64,000 nt of DNA from Elusimicrobiota bacterium (GCA_016714745.1 JADKCG010000009.1:1-64000), one strand, 5' to 3'. Shown: positions 47,339-56,848, counted from the first letter of the stretch. The notes: generated by a model not told the origin, from the sequence alone. Numbers and translations: made by a program.

Positions 47339-48162
47339 CAAGAATAGGTTTGGTCGGGACCGGGGAACCGGGAAGACCGAACGTCGTTTCGGAATCGGCG
47401 GACAGCGGACAAGGCTTCCGTCCATAGGTGAGCATACGGTTTGACAAACCGCGGCGGTGGCACGTCCGAAAATCCCAGAAGGTCATCCAACACCAAGATC
47501 TGCCCATCGGTTTCCTTCCCGGCCCCAATTCCGATGGTGGGGATGGAGAGCGCCCGGGTAACCCGGCGGGCCAAGGGTCCCGGCACGGCTTCCAACACCA
47601 GAGCAAAGGCGCCCTCTTTCTCCAGTTGTCGAGCCTCGCGCAAAAGCCGATCCCCCTCGCTCGGAGACCGCCCTTGAACCCGGTAGCCGCCCAGCCGGTG
47701 AACGGATTGGGGCGTGAGACCCAGGTGGCCCATGACCGGGATGTTGGCCCCGATCAACGCCCGAATGGAGGGGAGAACGGCGCCAGCACCTTCCACTTTC
47801 ACCGCTTCCGCGCCGCCCTCTTTCATCAATCTCCCGACCTGACGCACCGCCTCTTTAGGATCAAATTCGTAGGTCAAAAACGGCATGTCGGCCACAAGGA
47901 ACGCCCGGCTGTTTCCCCGCCGGACGGCTTGGGTGTGATGGAGCATGTGTTCGAGCGTGACCGGCAGAGTGTTCGGAAACCCCAGCTTAACGTTTCCCAC
48001 GGAATCTCCCACGAGAATCACGTCCACCTCCGCCCGGTTCAAGAGGCGGGCCATGGGCGCGTCGTAGGCCGTGAGCGCGACGATTTTTTCGCCCGACCGC
48101 TTCCGGTCGCGGAGGGTTTGGACGGTGACTTTTCCGGAAAGCGCGGGGAGTTTTTTCGTCAT
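47338..48162 (-). CDS. panB: 3-methyl-2-oxobutanoate hydroxymethyltransferase
   Basis: Adds a hydroxymethyl group from methylene-tetrahydrofolate to ketoisovalerate, the first step to pantothenate. Length 274. Motifs: KIVALTAYDAPMARLLNRA, ILVGDSVGNVKLG, metal and substrate sites FLVADMPFLTYEF and the C-terminal IGIGAGKETDGQILVLDDLLG. The methylene-THF it uses is the product of the glycine cleavage system in the same gene run. Confidence 0.95.
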   Translation of the reverse strand: MTKKLPALSGKVTVQTLRDRKRSGEKIVALTAYDAPMARLLNRAEVDVILVGDSVGNVKLGFPNTLPVTLEHMLHHTQAVRRGNSRAFLVADMPFLTYEFDPKEAVRQVGRLMKEGGAEAVKVEGAGAVLPSIRALIGANIPVMGHLGLTPQSVHRLGGYRVQGRSPSEGDRLLREARQLEKEGAFALVLEAVPGPLARRVTRALSIPTIGIGAGKETDGQILVLDDLLGFSDVPPPRFVKPYAHLWTEALSAVRRFRNDVRSSRFPGPDQTYS

Positions 48163-48641
48163 AGGAGAGGCCGAAGATAGAGTTTAATGCTTTGGTCTGA
48201 ATCTGTCAATTTCTGTCGCACATGGGCCGCCGAAGCAAAAGCGGGGGCGATGTCCGCCAAGGGCCAGACCACAAACTTCCGTTTTTTCCAGCGCGGATGG
48301 GGCAATTGAAGCGTGCCCCGGCACCGACGATGCCCAAAAAAAATGAGGTCCAAATCGATTTCACGGGGTCCCCAACGGCGACGACGACGACGCCCCAGCG
48401 CGCGCTCAATTTCTTTCATCCGCTGAAGCAAGGGCATCGGCCCCAGAGATGAACGGAGTTCCACGACCGCATTCAGAAAATCCCGCTGGCGGGGCCCCAC
48501 CGGCGACGTCTCATAGACGGGTGAAGCGCGACGCACGCTCACCCCCGGAATTTGTTCCAAAGCGCGAGTGGCCCGCCTAAGAAAGACCAGCCGCCGCCCC
48601 ACATTCGACCCCACCCCCACGAACACCCGCTCAACGCCCAC
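48159..48641 (-). CDS. folK: 2-amino-4-hydroxy-6-hydroxymethyldihydropteridine pyrophosphokinase
   Basis: Pyrophosphorylates the pterin precursor in folate synthesis. Length 160. It starts VFVGVGSNVGRRLVFLRRA and carries the diagnostic WGPREIDLDLIFFG, plus the C-terminal LPHPRWKKRKFVVWPLADIAP. It overlaps trmJ by 11 nt and panB by 4 nt. Confidence 0.94.
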   Translation of the reverse strand: MGVERVFVGVGSNVGRRLVFLRRATRALEQIPGVSVRRASPVYETSPVGPRQRDFLNAVVELRSSLGPMPLLQRMKEIERALGRRRRRRWGPREIDLDLIFFGHRRCRGTLQLPHPRWKKRKFVVWPLADIAPAFASAAHVRQKLTDSDQSIKLYLRPLL

Positions 48642-49389
48642 GGGGTTTCTCCCCCGTCAGACCCTGCATCATAAACCGGAAGAGTCCATGCAACAGTTGA
48701 ATGTCCTGCTTTCGGATCTGCCACCGCTGAAAGAGCCGCCGAATTTTCTTTTCCTGGGCATCGCGGGGAAGAAAGGGCAAATAATCGGCGGCCTCAAAAA
48801 GGTCCATGGTTTGGCTGACCAACCGCTGAACGTCACCCGCGGTTGCCAAGGGACCGGGACCCGTTAGGGCGCGGGGAGCCAATCGTTCCAGCGTCCGCGC
48901 CCATTCGTAGGCGCAAAGCGCCACCGATTGGCCCATGTTCATTGAGGGACAAGCGGGGTCGGTGGGAATCGTGATCCAGAAATGGCATCGTTCCAAATAG
49001 GGGCCAGAGAGCCCCGTTTTCTCCGGCCCAAAAAGAATCGCCGCTTGGAACGTTTCGTTTTCTTTCGACAAAAAAGGCGACGGAGCCTCTTGCTTTAAAT
49101 AGTCCATCAACCGTGGAAGAGACACCACCGGTCGTTCGGGGCGCCGATTGCGAAGGGCCGTGGTGCCCACCACCAGATGGCAGTCCGCGATGGCGTGATC
49201 GATGGAGGAGAACACTCGGGCGTCCTGAACCAACTTTTCTGCGCCGGGGGCGGACGTGGTTTCACGCCATACGGGAGCAAAGGGTTTGACCACCGCGAGA
49301 TCGTTGAACCCAAAATTAGCCATGGCGCGTGCCGCGGCGCCAATGTTTAAGGGGTTTCGTGGACGGACAAGGATAAACCGGAGGTTCAT
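48631..49389 (-). CDS. trmJ: tRNA/rRNA 2'-O-methyltransferase, TrmJ-like (SPOUT family)
   Basis: SPOUT methyltransferase with N-terminal FILVRPRNPLNIGAAARAMANFG, the TrmJ/YfiF signature, and the SAM-knot motifs ILFGPEKTGLS and ITIPTDPACPSMNMGQSVALCAYEW. Length 252. TrmJ modifies tRNA position 32; assignment within the family is by motif resemblance only. The ATG at 49389 overlaps the transporter stop (ATGA), so the long upstream open frame is not used. Confidence 0.88.
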   Translation of the reverse strand: MNLRFILVRPRNPLNIGAAARAMANFGFNDLAVVKPFAPVWRETTSAPGAEKLVQDARVFSSIDHAIADCHLVVGTTALRNRRPERPVVSLPRLMDYLKQEAPSPFLSKENETFQAAILFGPEKTGLSGPYLERCHFWITIPTDPACPSMNMGQSVALCAYEWARTLERLAPRALTGPGPLATAGDVQRLVSQTMDLFEAADYLPFLPRDAQEKKIRRLFQRWQIRKQDIQLLHGLFRFMMQGLTGEKPRGR

Positions 49390-50318
49390 GGGGTCGCGAC
49401 GAACCGTTTGGTTAAGGGCGCCGACCGGGTGGACCGGAGAATCCAAACCCCTGCGGCCATGATGAGTCCGATCCCCGCCAAGGAGAGAAGGTCCGGGACC
49501 CGTCGCCAAAAAATCCAGTCCGCCACCCCCGCTGTGGCCACCGCCGCATACATGAGGGAACCCACATCCCCTGGCGAGGCCAACCGGTAGCCCTCGGTCA
49601 TCAGTAATTGCGCCACCGTGGCCATGAGGCCCAAGGCCCCGAGAGCCATCCAGAGTTTCGCGGAAGGAGTTGTCCAGGCACCGATCAGGGAGGGTGCGGT
49701 GAGACCCGTTGCAATAATCCCAAAATAAAACACAATGCGGGCGGGCGGTTCCGTGCGTGTCAGTTGACGGATCCCCACCTGTGCCACAGCGCTCAATAAT
49801 CCGGACGCCAACGCCAAGAGCGCCACAGGTTGAAAAACCCCCCACCCCGGTTTAAGCAAAAGGAGAACGCCCCCAAACCCTAAAAATAAAGCCACCCCCG
49901 CGTGGCGGGGGATGGGTTCCCCTAACCACCAGCGGCCAAGGAACGGCATGAAGAGCGGGGCCGAATAAACGAGAACAAAGGCATCCGCTAACCGCATGCG
50001 GCCGATGGCGTAGAAGGAAAGATACATGGATCCCACGCCCGCCAGAGACCGACCGAAATGGCCCCAGAAGTTCTGTGTGCGCAGACTCCCCTGTCCGAGC
50101 AAAAAAGGGAAAAGAGCCAACAGCCCGCCTGCGTTCCGAAAAAACACAATCATCGCGTTGGACATCTCTTCGGAGAGGTGCTTGACCAAAGCGCCCAAAA
50201 ACCCAAAGAGAACCGCCGCCAGGGCAATGAGGAGTGCCCCGCGTTTGCCTTCTCCTCCCAAAAACTCAGCTGACCGCATGACTGTCCACAGGGCGAGAAA
50301 AATTTTGTTCCGAACCAT
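49386..50318 (-). CDS. EamA/DMT-family transporter
   Basis: About 310 residues with ten hydrophobic helices in two EamA repeats (first ALLIALAAVLFGFLGALVKH, second GLLSAVAQVGIRQLTRTEPPARI). Members export metabolites such as amino acids or purines; the substrate is unknown. The start is uncertain between 50318 and ATG 50279 (MRSAEFLGGEGKRG), neither with a clear Shine-Dalgarno sequence. It lies 36 nt downstream of dapL. Confidence 0.82.
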   Translation of the reverse strand: MVRNKIFLALWTVMRSAEFLGGEGKRGALLIALAAVLFGFLGALVKHLSEEMSNAMIVFFRNAGGLLALFPFLLGQGSLRTQNFWGHFGRSLAGVGSMYLSFYAIGRMRLADAFVLVYSAPLFMPFLGRWWLGEPIPRHAGVALFLGFGGVLLLLKPGWGVFQPVALLALASGLLSAVAQVGIRQLTRTEPPARIVFYFGIIATGLTAPSLIGAWTTPSAKLWMALGALGLMATVAQLLMTEGYRLASPGDVGSLMYAAVATAGVADWIFWRRVPDLLSLAGIGLIMAAGVWILRSTRSAPLTKRFVATP

Positions 50319-50354
50319 GCTGACAATAGGACCAAGCCAACCGGGGAATCCCGC

Positions 50355-51518
50355 CTACCACTTCATTCGGCCAATGCGATCGAGTGCCACTTGAAGTCGT
50401 TGGGTCGGCACCGTGAGCGCAAAGCGAACGTAGCCCTCGCCGGACGGACCAAACCCATTTCCCGGCGTACAAACTATGTGGGCCTCATTCAAAAGCCGCT
50501 CCGCCGTCTGGGCCGACGTGAACCCCGCCGGGGTATGGGCCCACACATAGAACGTGGCGGGAGGATTAATCACCTTCCACCCCAAGTCTCGGAGTTTTGG
50601 AACGAAGAGGTCTCTCCGTTCCCGGTAAATTCGACGCATCTCGGCCACGCACTCTTGGGGCCCCGAGAGCGCGGCAACCGCCGCTTCTTGCACCGCCTGA
50701 AACACACCGGAATCGTAGTTGTCTTTCAGTCGACCCAAAATCCGCACGGCGTCTGCGTTGCCGCACACCCAGCCCACCCGCCACCCGGTCATGTTGTAGG
50801 TTTTAGAACACGAATGAAATTCAATCCCCACTTCTTTCGCCCCCGGAATCTGAAGAAACGACAGGGGGGGCTCATCGTAGTACATTTCAGAGTAAGCCGC
50901 GTCATGAACCACCAAAAACCCATGTTCCCGCGCCAACCGAATCACGGACGCGTAAAAAGATCGAGGCGCGACGACGGAGAGGGGATTGGATGGATAATTC
51001 AGATAAAACAGTTTTGCTGTTGAGAGGATGTCAACCGGAATGTCGTTCAGGTCAGGCAAGAAGTTGTTTTTTTCCAAAAGCGGAACGTAATGGGTTTTTC
51101 CTCCCGCCAGGAGGATGGACGCGTTGTAGGCGGGGTAAGCGGGCTCTGGAACGATGGCCGTGTCGCCGGGGTTCATATACGCTAAAGGCAAATGGGTTAA
51201 CCCATCTTTCGACCCAATCAACGAATAAATTTCAGTGGCGGGATCCAAGTCCACGTTGAACCGCGATTTATACCACCGCGTCACCGTTTGGCGGAACGAC
51301 AAAAGCCCTGCTCCAAATGGATATTGGTGGTTGGCGGGTTTGGCCATGGCGGCCTGCCCAGCGGCAATGATGTGCGGCGGCGTGGGCAGATCCGGATCGC
51401 CCACCCCCAGTGAAATAATATCAGCCCCTTTTTCAATGGCGGCTTTCTTCGCCGCATCAATGGCCGCAAAAAGATAAGGCGGCAACAGCCCCAACCTCTC
51501 TGACGCTTTTGTTGTCAT
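50355..51518 (-). CDS. dapL: LL-diaminopimelate aminotransferase
   Basis: PLP aminotransferase converting tetrahydrodipicolinate directly to LL-diaminopimelate, bypassing succinyl or acetyl intermediates. The 387-residue protein has DIISLGVGDPDLPTPPHI, YPFGAGLLSFR, YLNYPSNPLSVVA and the PLP lysine in SCSKTYNMTGWRVGW (near residue 235). TAGGAG precedes ATG 51518. With dapA, dapB, dapF and lysA in the adjacent operon, this gives a complete lower route from aspartate semialdehyde to lysine. Family I aminotransferases can be hard to tell apart, but context supports DapL. Confidence 0.88.
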   Translation of the reverse strand: MTTKASERLGLLPPYLFAAIDAAKKAAIEKGADIISLGVGDPDLPTPPHIIAAGQAAMAKPANHQYPFGAGLLSFRQTVTRWYKSRFNVDLDPATEIYSLIGSKDGLTHLPLAYMNPGDTAIVPEPAYPAYNASILLAGGKTHYVPLLEKNNFLPDLNDIPVDILSTAKLFYLNYPSNPLSVVAPRSFYASVIRLAREHGFLVVHDAAYSEMYYDEPPLSFLQIPGAKEVGIEFHSCSKTYNMTGWRVGWVCGNADAVRILGRLKDNYDSGVFQAVQEAAVAALSGPQECVAEMRRIYRERRDLFVPKLRDLGWKVINPPATFYVWAHTPAGFTSAQTAERLLNEAHIVCTPGNGFGPSGEGYVRFALTVPTQRLQVALDRIGRMKW

Positions 51519-51720
51519 GTTCGCATCTCCTAAAATGACCCTGTGTTTACATTGGAATAGGACCATTATACCATCTCAGCACAATGCCGATTGGGTACGC
51601 CGTCATCCCGGCGAAAACACCAAGCCACCGACCCGGGTTGAATTCCCAGTCACTTTTTGTTGGCCCACTGCCAAAAACGGGCAGGGAGAGGGAGGAAAGA
51701 ATCTTGTTCCGGTTTTGTGG

Positions 51721-51739
51721 CACGGGCAAGATGCCCGTG
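51721..51739. repeat. REP-like palindrome, copy 1
   Basis: CACGGGCAAGATGCCCGTG, a hairpin with arms CACGGGC/GCCCGTG. The same 19-mer recurs at 52984-53002. It lies in the 300-nt gap between dapL and the small membrane protein gene, which otherwise shows only an A/T-rich stretch near dapL and no gene. Confidence 0.7.
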
Positions 51740-51818
51740 ATACAACTGTTTTTGGGGGAAGTTTTTTAGAAGATCAGCCGAAATCGAACCGTTCTGTTTG
51801 TCCTCCTCAAAAATAAAA

Positions 51819-52193
51819 TCAGTGCCGGGGTTTGCCTCCCTGTAAAGCGTGGCGTAAAACCCAGCCGATGGCGGCCACGAGGAAGAGTCCGATGAAGAGA
51901 GCGGTGAGATTGACGATCCAGCCTTCGAAGATTCCCAGGGCGTAAGGAGATCCCTCGTAGCCGAAATCTTTTAGGGTTTTGGATGTGAGGATCACTTGGA
52001 AGAAGGGCATCGCCTTTGTCAAAAATCCCCCCTCGAAAACCAGGAGCGCCCATAGGTCCCAAAATACTATCCCCAGAGCGAAGAGACATCCCACGACCAC
52101 AGCCGCCACATGGACGGGGTCGTAGAGGATCGGATCCGCCGCCTCATCGTCTTCCCAAAGGGAGACAACGGCTTTCCACGTTTGGCGGATCAT
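51819..52193 (-). CDS. Small membrane protein, two helices, function unknown
   Basis: A 124-residue protein with two clear transmembrane segments (VAAVVVGCLFALGIVFWDLW and WIVNLTALFIGLFLVAAIGW) separated by a soluble loop of ~45 residues. The N-terminus MIRQTWKAVVSLWEDDEAADP is acidic. No family recognised. Its ATG overlaps the stop of the FAH-family gene (ATGA), making it the last gene of the arg/dap gene run. Confidence 0.7.
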   Translation of the reverse strand: MIRQTWKAVVSLWEDDEAADPILYDPVHVAAVVVGCLFALGIVFWDLWALLVFEGGFLTKAMPFFQVILTSKTLKDFGYEGSPYALGIFEGWIVNLTALFIGLFLVAAIGWVLRHALQGGKPRH

Positions 52194-52957
52194 GTCTTGG
52201 CTTGCACGGAATTTATGAGTTGGCCGATGGCGGGGCTTCGGATTTCGACGCGATCCCCGGGGCGCAAGGGACCGACGCCGGACGGAGTTCCGGTGGAGAT
52301 GACGTCGCCGGGTTCGAGCGTCATCACGTGGCTGATGAACGATACGAGCGTTGGGATATCGAAGATCAATTTCGACGTGGAAGAAGATTGGCGGCGTTGG
52401 CCATTCACATAAGATTCAATCACGAGGCGGCGGGGAGAAAGACCGGAAACGATCCAGGGCCCCAATGGCGCAAATGTGTCGAACCCTTTGGATCGGGTCC
52501 ACTGGCCATCGGACTGTTGCAGGTCTCGGGCCGTGACATCGTTCATGAGGGTATACCCCAAAATGTATTTCTCCGCCGTGTGACGGGTCACTTTTTGAGT
52601 GCGGCGGCCGATCACAACGGCGATTTCCGCTTCAAAATCCACCTGCCGGGACGCGCGCGGCAATTGGATGGGATCTTCTGGACCGATCACCGCGCTGGGC
52701 GGTTTAAGAAAGATAAGGGGTTCGGGCGGAGGAGCTTTGCCGAACTCTTTCGCATGGTCGGAATAGTTAACGCCCACGGCAATGATTTTCGTTGGTTTTA
52801 CCGGCGCCAAAAGTCGAAGGTTTTTGAGCGACCAGGCGAAGCCTGTCAGCTCAAAAGCGGCGAAGGGGTCTGGGAGAATTTCATGGACGACGGTCCCCTT
52901 GACGATTCCCCAACGGACCGCGCCTTCGGCTTCAAAACGGCAGAAACGATTTTTCAA
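52190..52957 (-). CDS. Fumarylacetoacetate hydrolase-family protein
   Basis: A 255-residue FAH-fold enzyme, a superfamily that cleaves or decarboxylates diketo acids such as acylpyruvates or oxaloacetate. Metal site DFEAEIAVVIGRR (E-x-E), KPPSAVIGPEDPI, YTLMNDVTARDLQ and STGTPSGVGPL are present. The start TTG at 52957 has GAGAGG 6 nt upstream and begins the normal N-terminus KNRFCRFE. Substrate not predictable; the dap context offers no obvious role. Confidence 0.85.
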   Translation of the reverse strand: MKNRFCRFEAEGAVRWGIVKGTVVHEILPDPFAAFELTGFAWSLKNLRLLAPVKPTKIIAVGVNYSDHAKEFGKAPPPEPLIFLKPPSAVIGPEDPIQLPRASRQVDFEAEIAVVIGRRTQKVTRHTAEKYILGYTLMNDVTARDLQQSDGQWTRSKGFDTFAPLGPWIVSGLSPRRLVIESYVNGQRRQSSSTSKLIFDIPTLVSFISHVMTLEPGDVISTGTPSGVGPLRPGDRVEIRSPAIGQLINSVQAKT

Positions 52958-52983
52958 GTGGATCCCTCTCAGCAATTAAAATC

Positions 52984-53002
52984 CACGGGCAAGATGCCCG
53001 TG
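52984..53002. repeat. REP-like palindrome, copy 2
   Basis: Identical 19-mer to 51721-51739, in the 57-nt gap between dapB and the FAH-family gene; on transcription it folds into a 7-bp hairpin just after the dapB stop. Confidence 0.7.
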
Positions 53003-53014
53003 CGACCAAAATCC

Positions 53015-53794
53015 TTACGTCTTGGCCAACCCCAAAACGTCCCGCATGTCGTAGAGGCCGGCGGGTTTGCCGACCACCCATTTGGCGGCGGCCACCGCGC
53101 CGGCGGCGAAGGCGTGGCGTGAGGTGACGCGATGAACCAGTTCGATGCGTTCGCCATTTCCCAAAAACAGGACCGTGTGATCTCCGACCACGTCGCCGCC
53201 TCGAACGGCGTGAATGCCGATTTCTTCTTTTTTCCGTTCGCCAACGAGACCGTGGCGGCCATAAACAAATTGGCCGGTCTTACGTCCTCGCTGGACGGCG
53301 TCCGCCAACCGTTGGGCTGTCCCCGACGGAGAATCCTTTTTAAAATGGTGATGAATTTCGACCACCTCGGCGTCATATCCGGGAAGCAAAGCGGCCACCC
53401 GTTCGACCACGTCAAACAAAACGTTGGCCGAAAGGCTCATGTTGGGGGAGAAAACAATGGGGATGTTCCTCGCCAGGTCCACCAATTGGGATCGGCCGCT
53501 TTCATCTATCCCTGTCGTTCCAATAACGAGCGGAACCTTGGCCTGGGCCGCGATCGCCGCGTGAGCCAGTGTCGCCCGGGGGGATGTGAAATCGATCCAG
53601 ACGTTCACCCCCGGCAAAACAGCGCGCAAATCTTCTGACACACGAAGGCCGTAAATCTCTTGGCCAACAACCGGGGCACCCTTTGCGTCGACCAACGCGG
53701 CCAGCGTCAGACTCCTGTCGTTGGCCACCATCTCCGAAACGAGTCGACCGACACGACCCCCGGCCCCCATCACCCCTATGTTTAATTCAGCCAT
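53015..53794 (-). CDS. dapB: 4-hydroxy-tetrahydrodipicolinate reductase
   Basis: Reduces the DapA product to tetrahydrodipicolinate with NAD(P)H. Length 259. Nucleotide motif VMGAGGRVGRLVSEM, catalytic EIHHHFKKDSPSGTA (His and Lys) and WIDFTSPRATLAHA. It starts right after the dapA stop. The dihydrodipicolinate ring chemistry then feeds DapL. Confidence 0.95.
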   Translation of the reverse strand: MAELNIGVMGAGGRVGRLVSEMVANDRSLTLAALVDAKGAPVVGQEIYGLRVSEDLRAVLPGVNVWIDFTSPRATLAHAAIAAQAKVPLVIGTTGIDESGRSQLVDLARNIPIVFSPNMSLSANVLFDVVERVAALLPGYDAEVVEIHHHFKKDSPSGTAQRLADAVQRGRKTGQFVYGRHGLVGERKKEEIGIHAVRGGDVVGDHTVLFLGNGERIELVHRVTSRHAFAAGAVAAAKWVVGKPAGLYDMRDVLGLAKT

Positions 53795-53795
53795 G

Positions 53796-54698
53796 TCAGC
53801 AGACCGGGTGTTTCCGCCGCGGGGAAACCAAGCCGTAATCCCGCAGGGCTTTCTCTAATTTTTCCAAGCTCGGTTTTTCCAGCGGAACGAGCGGTGGACG
53901 CAAGTCCGGAGAACACAGGTCCAACCAGCCCATGGCCGTTTTGACGGGAATCGGGCTGGTTTCCACGAACATGGCCTTGGAGAGCGGATAGAGCTTGTGG
54001 TGAAGTCGTCGCGCTTCCACCCAATCGCCCCGCAATCCCGCGGAACAAAGAGAGGAAACATCTTTAGGAACGATGTTGGCCACCACGGAAATGACCCCTT
54101 TTCCCCCCACGCTCAGGATCGGGAGTGTTAACGAGTCGTCTCCGGAAATCAATTCAAAAGCGTCGCCCAAGGCCCCCGCGATCTCCGTTGCCTGATCCAA
54201 ACTCCCGGACGCTTCTTTGATCCCCACGATATTTTTCTCGGACCGAGCCAGCTCGATCACAGTGGCGGGGAGCATGTTGACCCCCGTGCGACCGGGCACG
54301 TTGTAGAGAACAATGGGAAGATCCGCCGCGCGGGCCACGGCGCGGAAATGTTCCACCAGTCCGCGGGGAGTGGGTTTATTGTAGTAGGGAGTGATGTGGA
54401 GAGCGCCGTCGGCGCCCGCTTCTTTGGCACGGCGCGTCAGCGCCACGGCTTCAGCCGTGGAGTTCGATCCGGCGCCGGCCAACACTTTCACGCGTTTCCG
54501 GGCGAACTTGATCACCAATTCGATCATTCGTCCATGTTCCGCGTGGCTGAGCGTGGCGGACTCCCCCGTCGTTCCACACGGAACAAGGGTCGAGGTGCCT
54601 CCCTCCACTTGATATTCCACCAATTCGGCCACTTTCTTTTCATCAATCGCGCCGTTTAAAAACGGCGTTACAAGCGCTACGGCTGAACCTTCAAACAT
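53796..54698 (-). CDS. dapA: 4-hydroxy-tetrahydrodipicolinate synthase
   Basis: Condenses pyruvate with aspartate semialdehyde. Length 300 TIM barrel. GTTGESATLSHAEH contains the substrate-binding threonines; VLYNVPGRTGVNM holds the catalytic Tyr and Arg; the Schiff-base lysine is in IVGIKEASG (near residue 161). TAAGGAG precedes the ATG. Confidence 0.95.
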   Translation of the reverse strand: MFEGSAVALVTPFLNGAIDEKKVAELVEYQVEGGTSTLVPCGTTGESATLSHAEHGRMIELVIKFARKRVKVLAGAGSNSTAEAVALTRRAKEAGADGALHITPYYNKPTPRGLVEHFRAVARAADLPIVLYNVPGRTGVNMLPATVIELARSEKNIVGIKEASGSLDQATEIAGALGDAFELISGDDSLTLPILSVGGKGVISVVANIVPKDVSSLCSAGLRGDWVEARRLHHKLYPLSKAMFVETSPIPVKTAMGWLDLCSPDLRPPLVPLEKPSLEKLEKALRDYGLVSPRRKHPVC

Positions 54699-54731
54699 AA
54701 GCTCTCCTTAGAGAATGCTCAAATCGCCCGA

Positions 54732-55582
54732 TTAAGCGGGCAACGACAAATGACCGTCAAATACAAAAACCGCGGGGCCGGTGAGATACACGTGGTTATT
54801 GGGCGCCCACTCCACGGCCAAATCTCCCCCCGGAAGAGACAACGTCACCCTCCGGTGAAACTGTCCTGTCAATACGCCGGCCACAACCACAGCGCAAGCC
54901 CCGGTCCCACAGGCCAGGGTGGCCCCACTCCCACGTTCCCACACACGAACACGGGCGTTGTCGGGATCTTTGACCTGAACGAATTCCACGTTGGTTTTTT
55001 TCGGAAAAAATGGGTGATGTTCTATGACGGGCCCCCATTCCTCAAGCGGAATCGAATCCACATCCGCGACAAAAATGACGGCGTGGGGGTTTCCCATGGA
55101 CACGCAGGTCATTTCAAATTTACCGTTTTATTTGCTTTTCGGGAAATGTCTTTCAGTGAAAAGGGATGGTCGATCACTCGCCCTTTGCCTTGGGTGGGAA
55201 CGAGCGCCGCTTCCAAAACAGGGGCCCCCATGTCCACCTGCACGTTTGCCCGTTTAAGGACGGTGGTTCGAACACCGGCCAGGGTTTCCAATGTCATTTT
55301 CCGTTTCTTCGTGTGGCCCCGCTCATACACGTAACGGGCCAAACAACGAATTCCATTCCCACACATTTCCACCTGGGACCCGTCGGCATTGTAAATCAAC
55401 ATTTTAAAATCCGCCACGGTGGATTTAGCCAAAACCAGCACCTGGTCCGCGCCCACGCCAAAACGACGGTCACAGAGCGTGCGCGCCAGGCCTGACGTCA
55501 CACGGCCGGGTTGGCGGAGGGCGTCCAAGAGAACGAAATCGTTTCCGGTACCCTGCATTTTAGTGAAAGAGATCTTTTTCAT
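54732..55582 (-). CDS. dapF: Diaminopimelate epimerase (one frameshift)
   Basis: Interconverts LL- and meso-diaminopimelate with two catalytic cysteines: EMCGNGIRCLARY (first Cys) and LACGTGACAVVVAG (second Cys), here in two different frames. The N-terminal frame from MKKISFTKMQGTGNDF ends NKTVNLK; one base added near 55118 gives TV-x-KFEMTCVSMGNPHAV and joins the C-terminal frame. I annotate one ~282-residue gene. The start overlaps the lysA stop by 4 nt. A small hairpin (GCCCG/CGGGC) straddles its stop. Confidence 0.9.
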
Positions 55583-56848
55583 AGTCCCTCCGGAATTTTT
55601 TCGCCGCGAACGAGGTCCGACCACGATTCTCGGGCGCGCACCACCCAATGTTTCTTTCCACGCACCAGCACTTCCGCGGCGCGGGGCCGCGCGTTGTATT
55701 GGGAACTCATGGAAAATCCGTAGGCCCCCGCCGCCATGACAGCCCAGACGTCGCCGGGACGAGGACGGGGCACCGGACGGGCCTTGGCCAAACAGTCCCC
55801 CGTCTCGCAGATCGGACCCACCACGTCCGCCACGTAGGTCCCGACTTTTGATTTCCGGAGCGGCCAGATCGGATGGTAGGCGTCATACAACGCCGGCCGG
55901 GCCAAATCGTTCATGGCCGCGTCGACAATCACAAAATTCTTATGGCCGGGCTCTTTGCGGTAAAGGACTTTGGTCAACAAACAGCCGGACTCGGCCACCA
56001 GAAACCGTCCGGGCTCGAAAATCAGTCGCAGTTTGCGGCCTTTCAGCAGAGGGGAGCAACTGGTCCGCCAATTGGGCAGGCCGGGGAGATCTTTCATTTT
56101 TATAGACGACGCCGAGCCCACCGCCCATGTCCAGAATGTGGGGGGAAATTCCCGCCTTTTCCAGCCGGTCCACGAGCCCCAACAGTTTTTTGAGCGTTTC
56201 TCGGTAGGGGCGCATGTCCAACAGTTGGGACCCAATGTGGGATTGCACCCCCGTCACGCGGAGCCAGGGATTTTTCGCGGCACGACGGTAAAGCGCCTCG
56301 GCCTGATCGAGCACGACCCCGAACTTATTTTCCGCTTTGCCGGTGGTGATTTTGTGATGGGTGTCCACCTCCACATTGGGATTGACGCGAATGGAGATCG
56401 GAGCGGGTTTCCCGAACCGGCGGGCCACCCGAGCCAAAGCGTCCAATTCCTCTGACGATTCCACATTAAACATGAGAATCCCGGCATTCAAAGCGGCGGT
56501 CATTTCGTCTTCGGTTTTTCCAACACCGGAAAAAACGATGCGGGACGGCGGAACCCCGGCTTTCAACGCCCGGAACAGTTCTCCCCCGGACACAATGTCG
56601 GCCCCAGCTCCCGCCTGGGCCAGAAGGGCCAGGACCGCCAGGTTTCCGTTCGCTTTCATGGCATAACAAATCGTGTGGGGATGGGAGGCGAACGCGCGAT
56701 CAAAAGATTCGAATTGGGATTTTATTTTTTCGCCCGAATAAACATAAAGCGGGGTGCCATACCGACGAGCCAAATCGGACAGCCGCACGCCCTCCACGCA
56801 CAGGGCGTTGTTTCGATAACGAAATGTGTTGTACGCCTCACCGGTCAC
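55579..56848 (-). CDS. lysA: Diaminopimelate decarboxylase (one frameshift)
   Basis: Last step of lysine synthesis, decarboxylating meso-DAP. The PLP lysine is in CYAMKANGNLAV; HIGSQLLD, ILDMGGGLGVVY and FEPGRFLVAESG follow. Near 56060 the frame changes: ADQLLP joins LLKGRKLRLIFEPGR after removal of one T, and both parts are well conserved. The start is GTG 56848, with TTGGAGGC 5 nt upstream and overlapping the corrected TPR stop (GTGA); the longer open frame to 57148 is rejected. Confidence 0.9.

Noticed and set aside
49390..49845. N-terminal extension of the TrmJ-like frame
   Set aside because: It covers the end of the EamA gene in another frame; the ATG at 49389 overlaps the transporter stop and gives the family N-terminus.
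52016..53122. 368-codon plus-strand open frame
   Set aside because: Antisense to the FAH-family gene and dapB; shadow frame.
54715..54740. Rho-independent terminator between dapF and dapA
   Set aside because: The GCCCG/CGGGC stem is only 5 bp and lacks a T-run; the genes are 33 nt apart and clearly co-directional.
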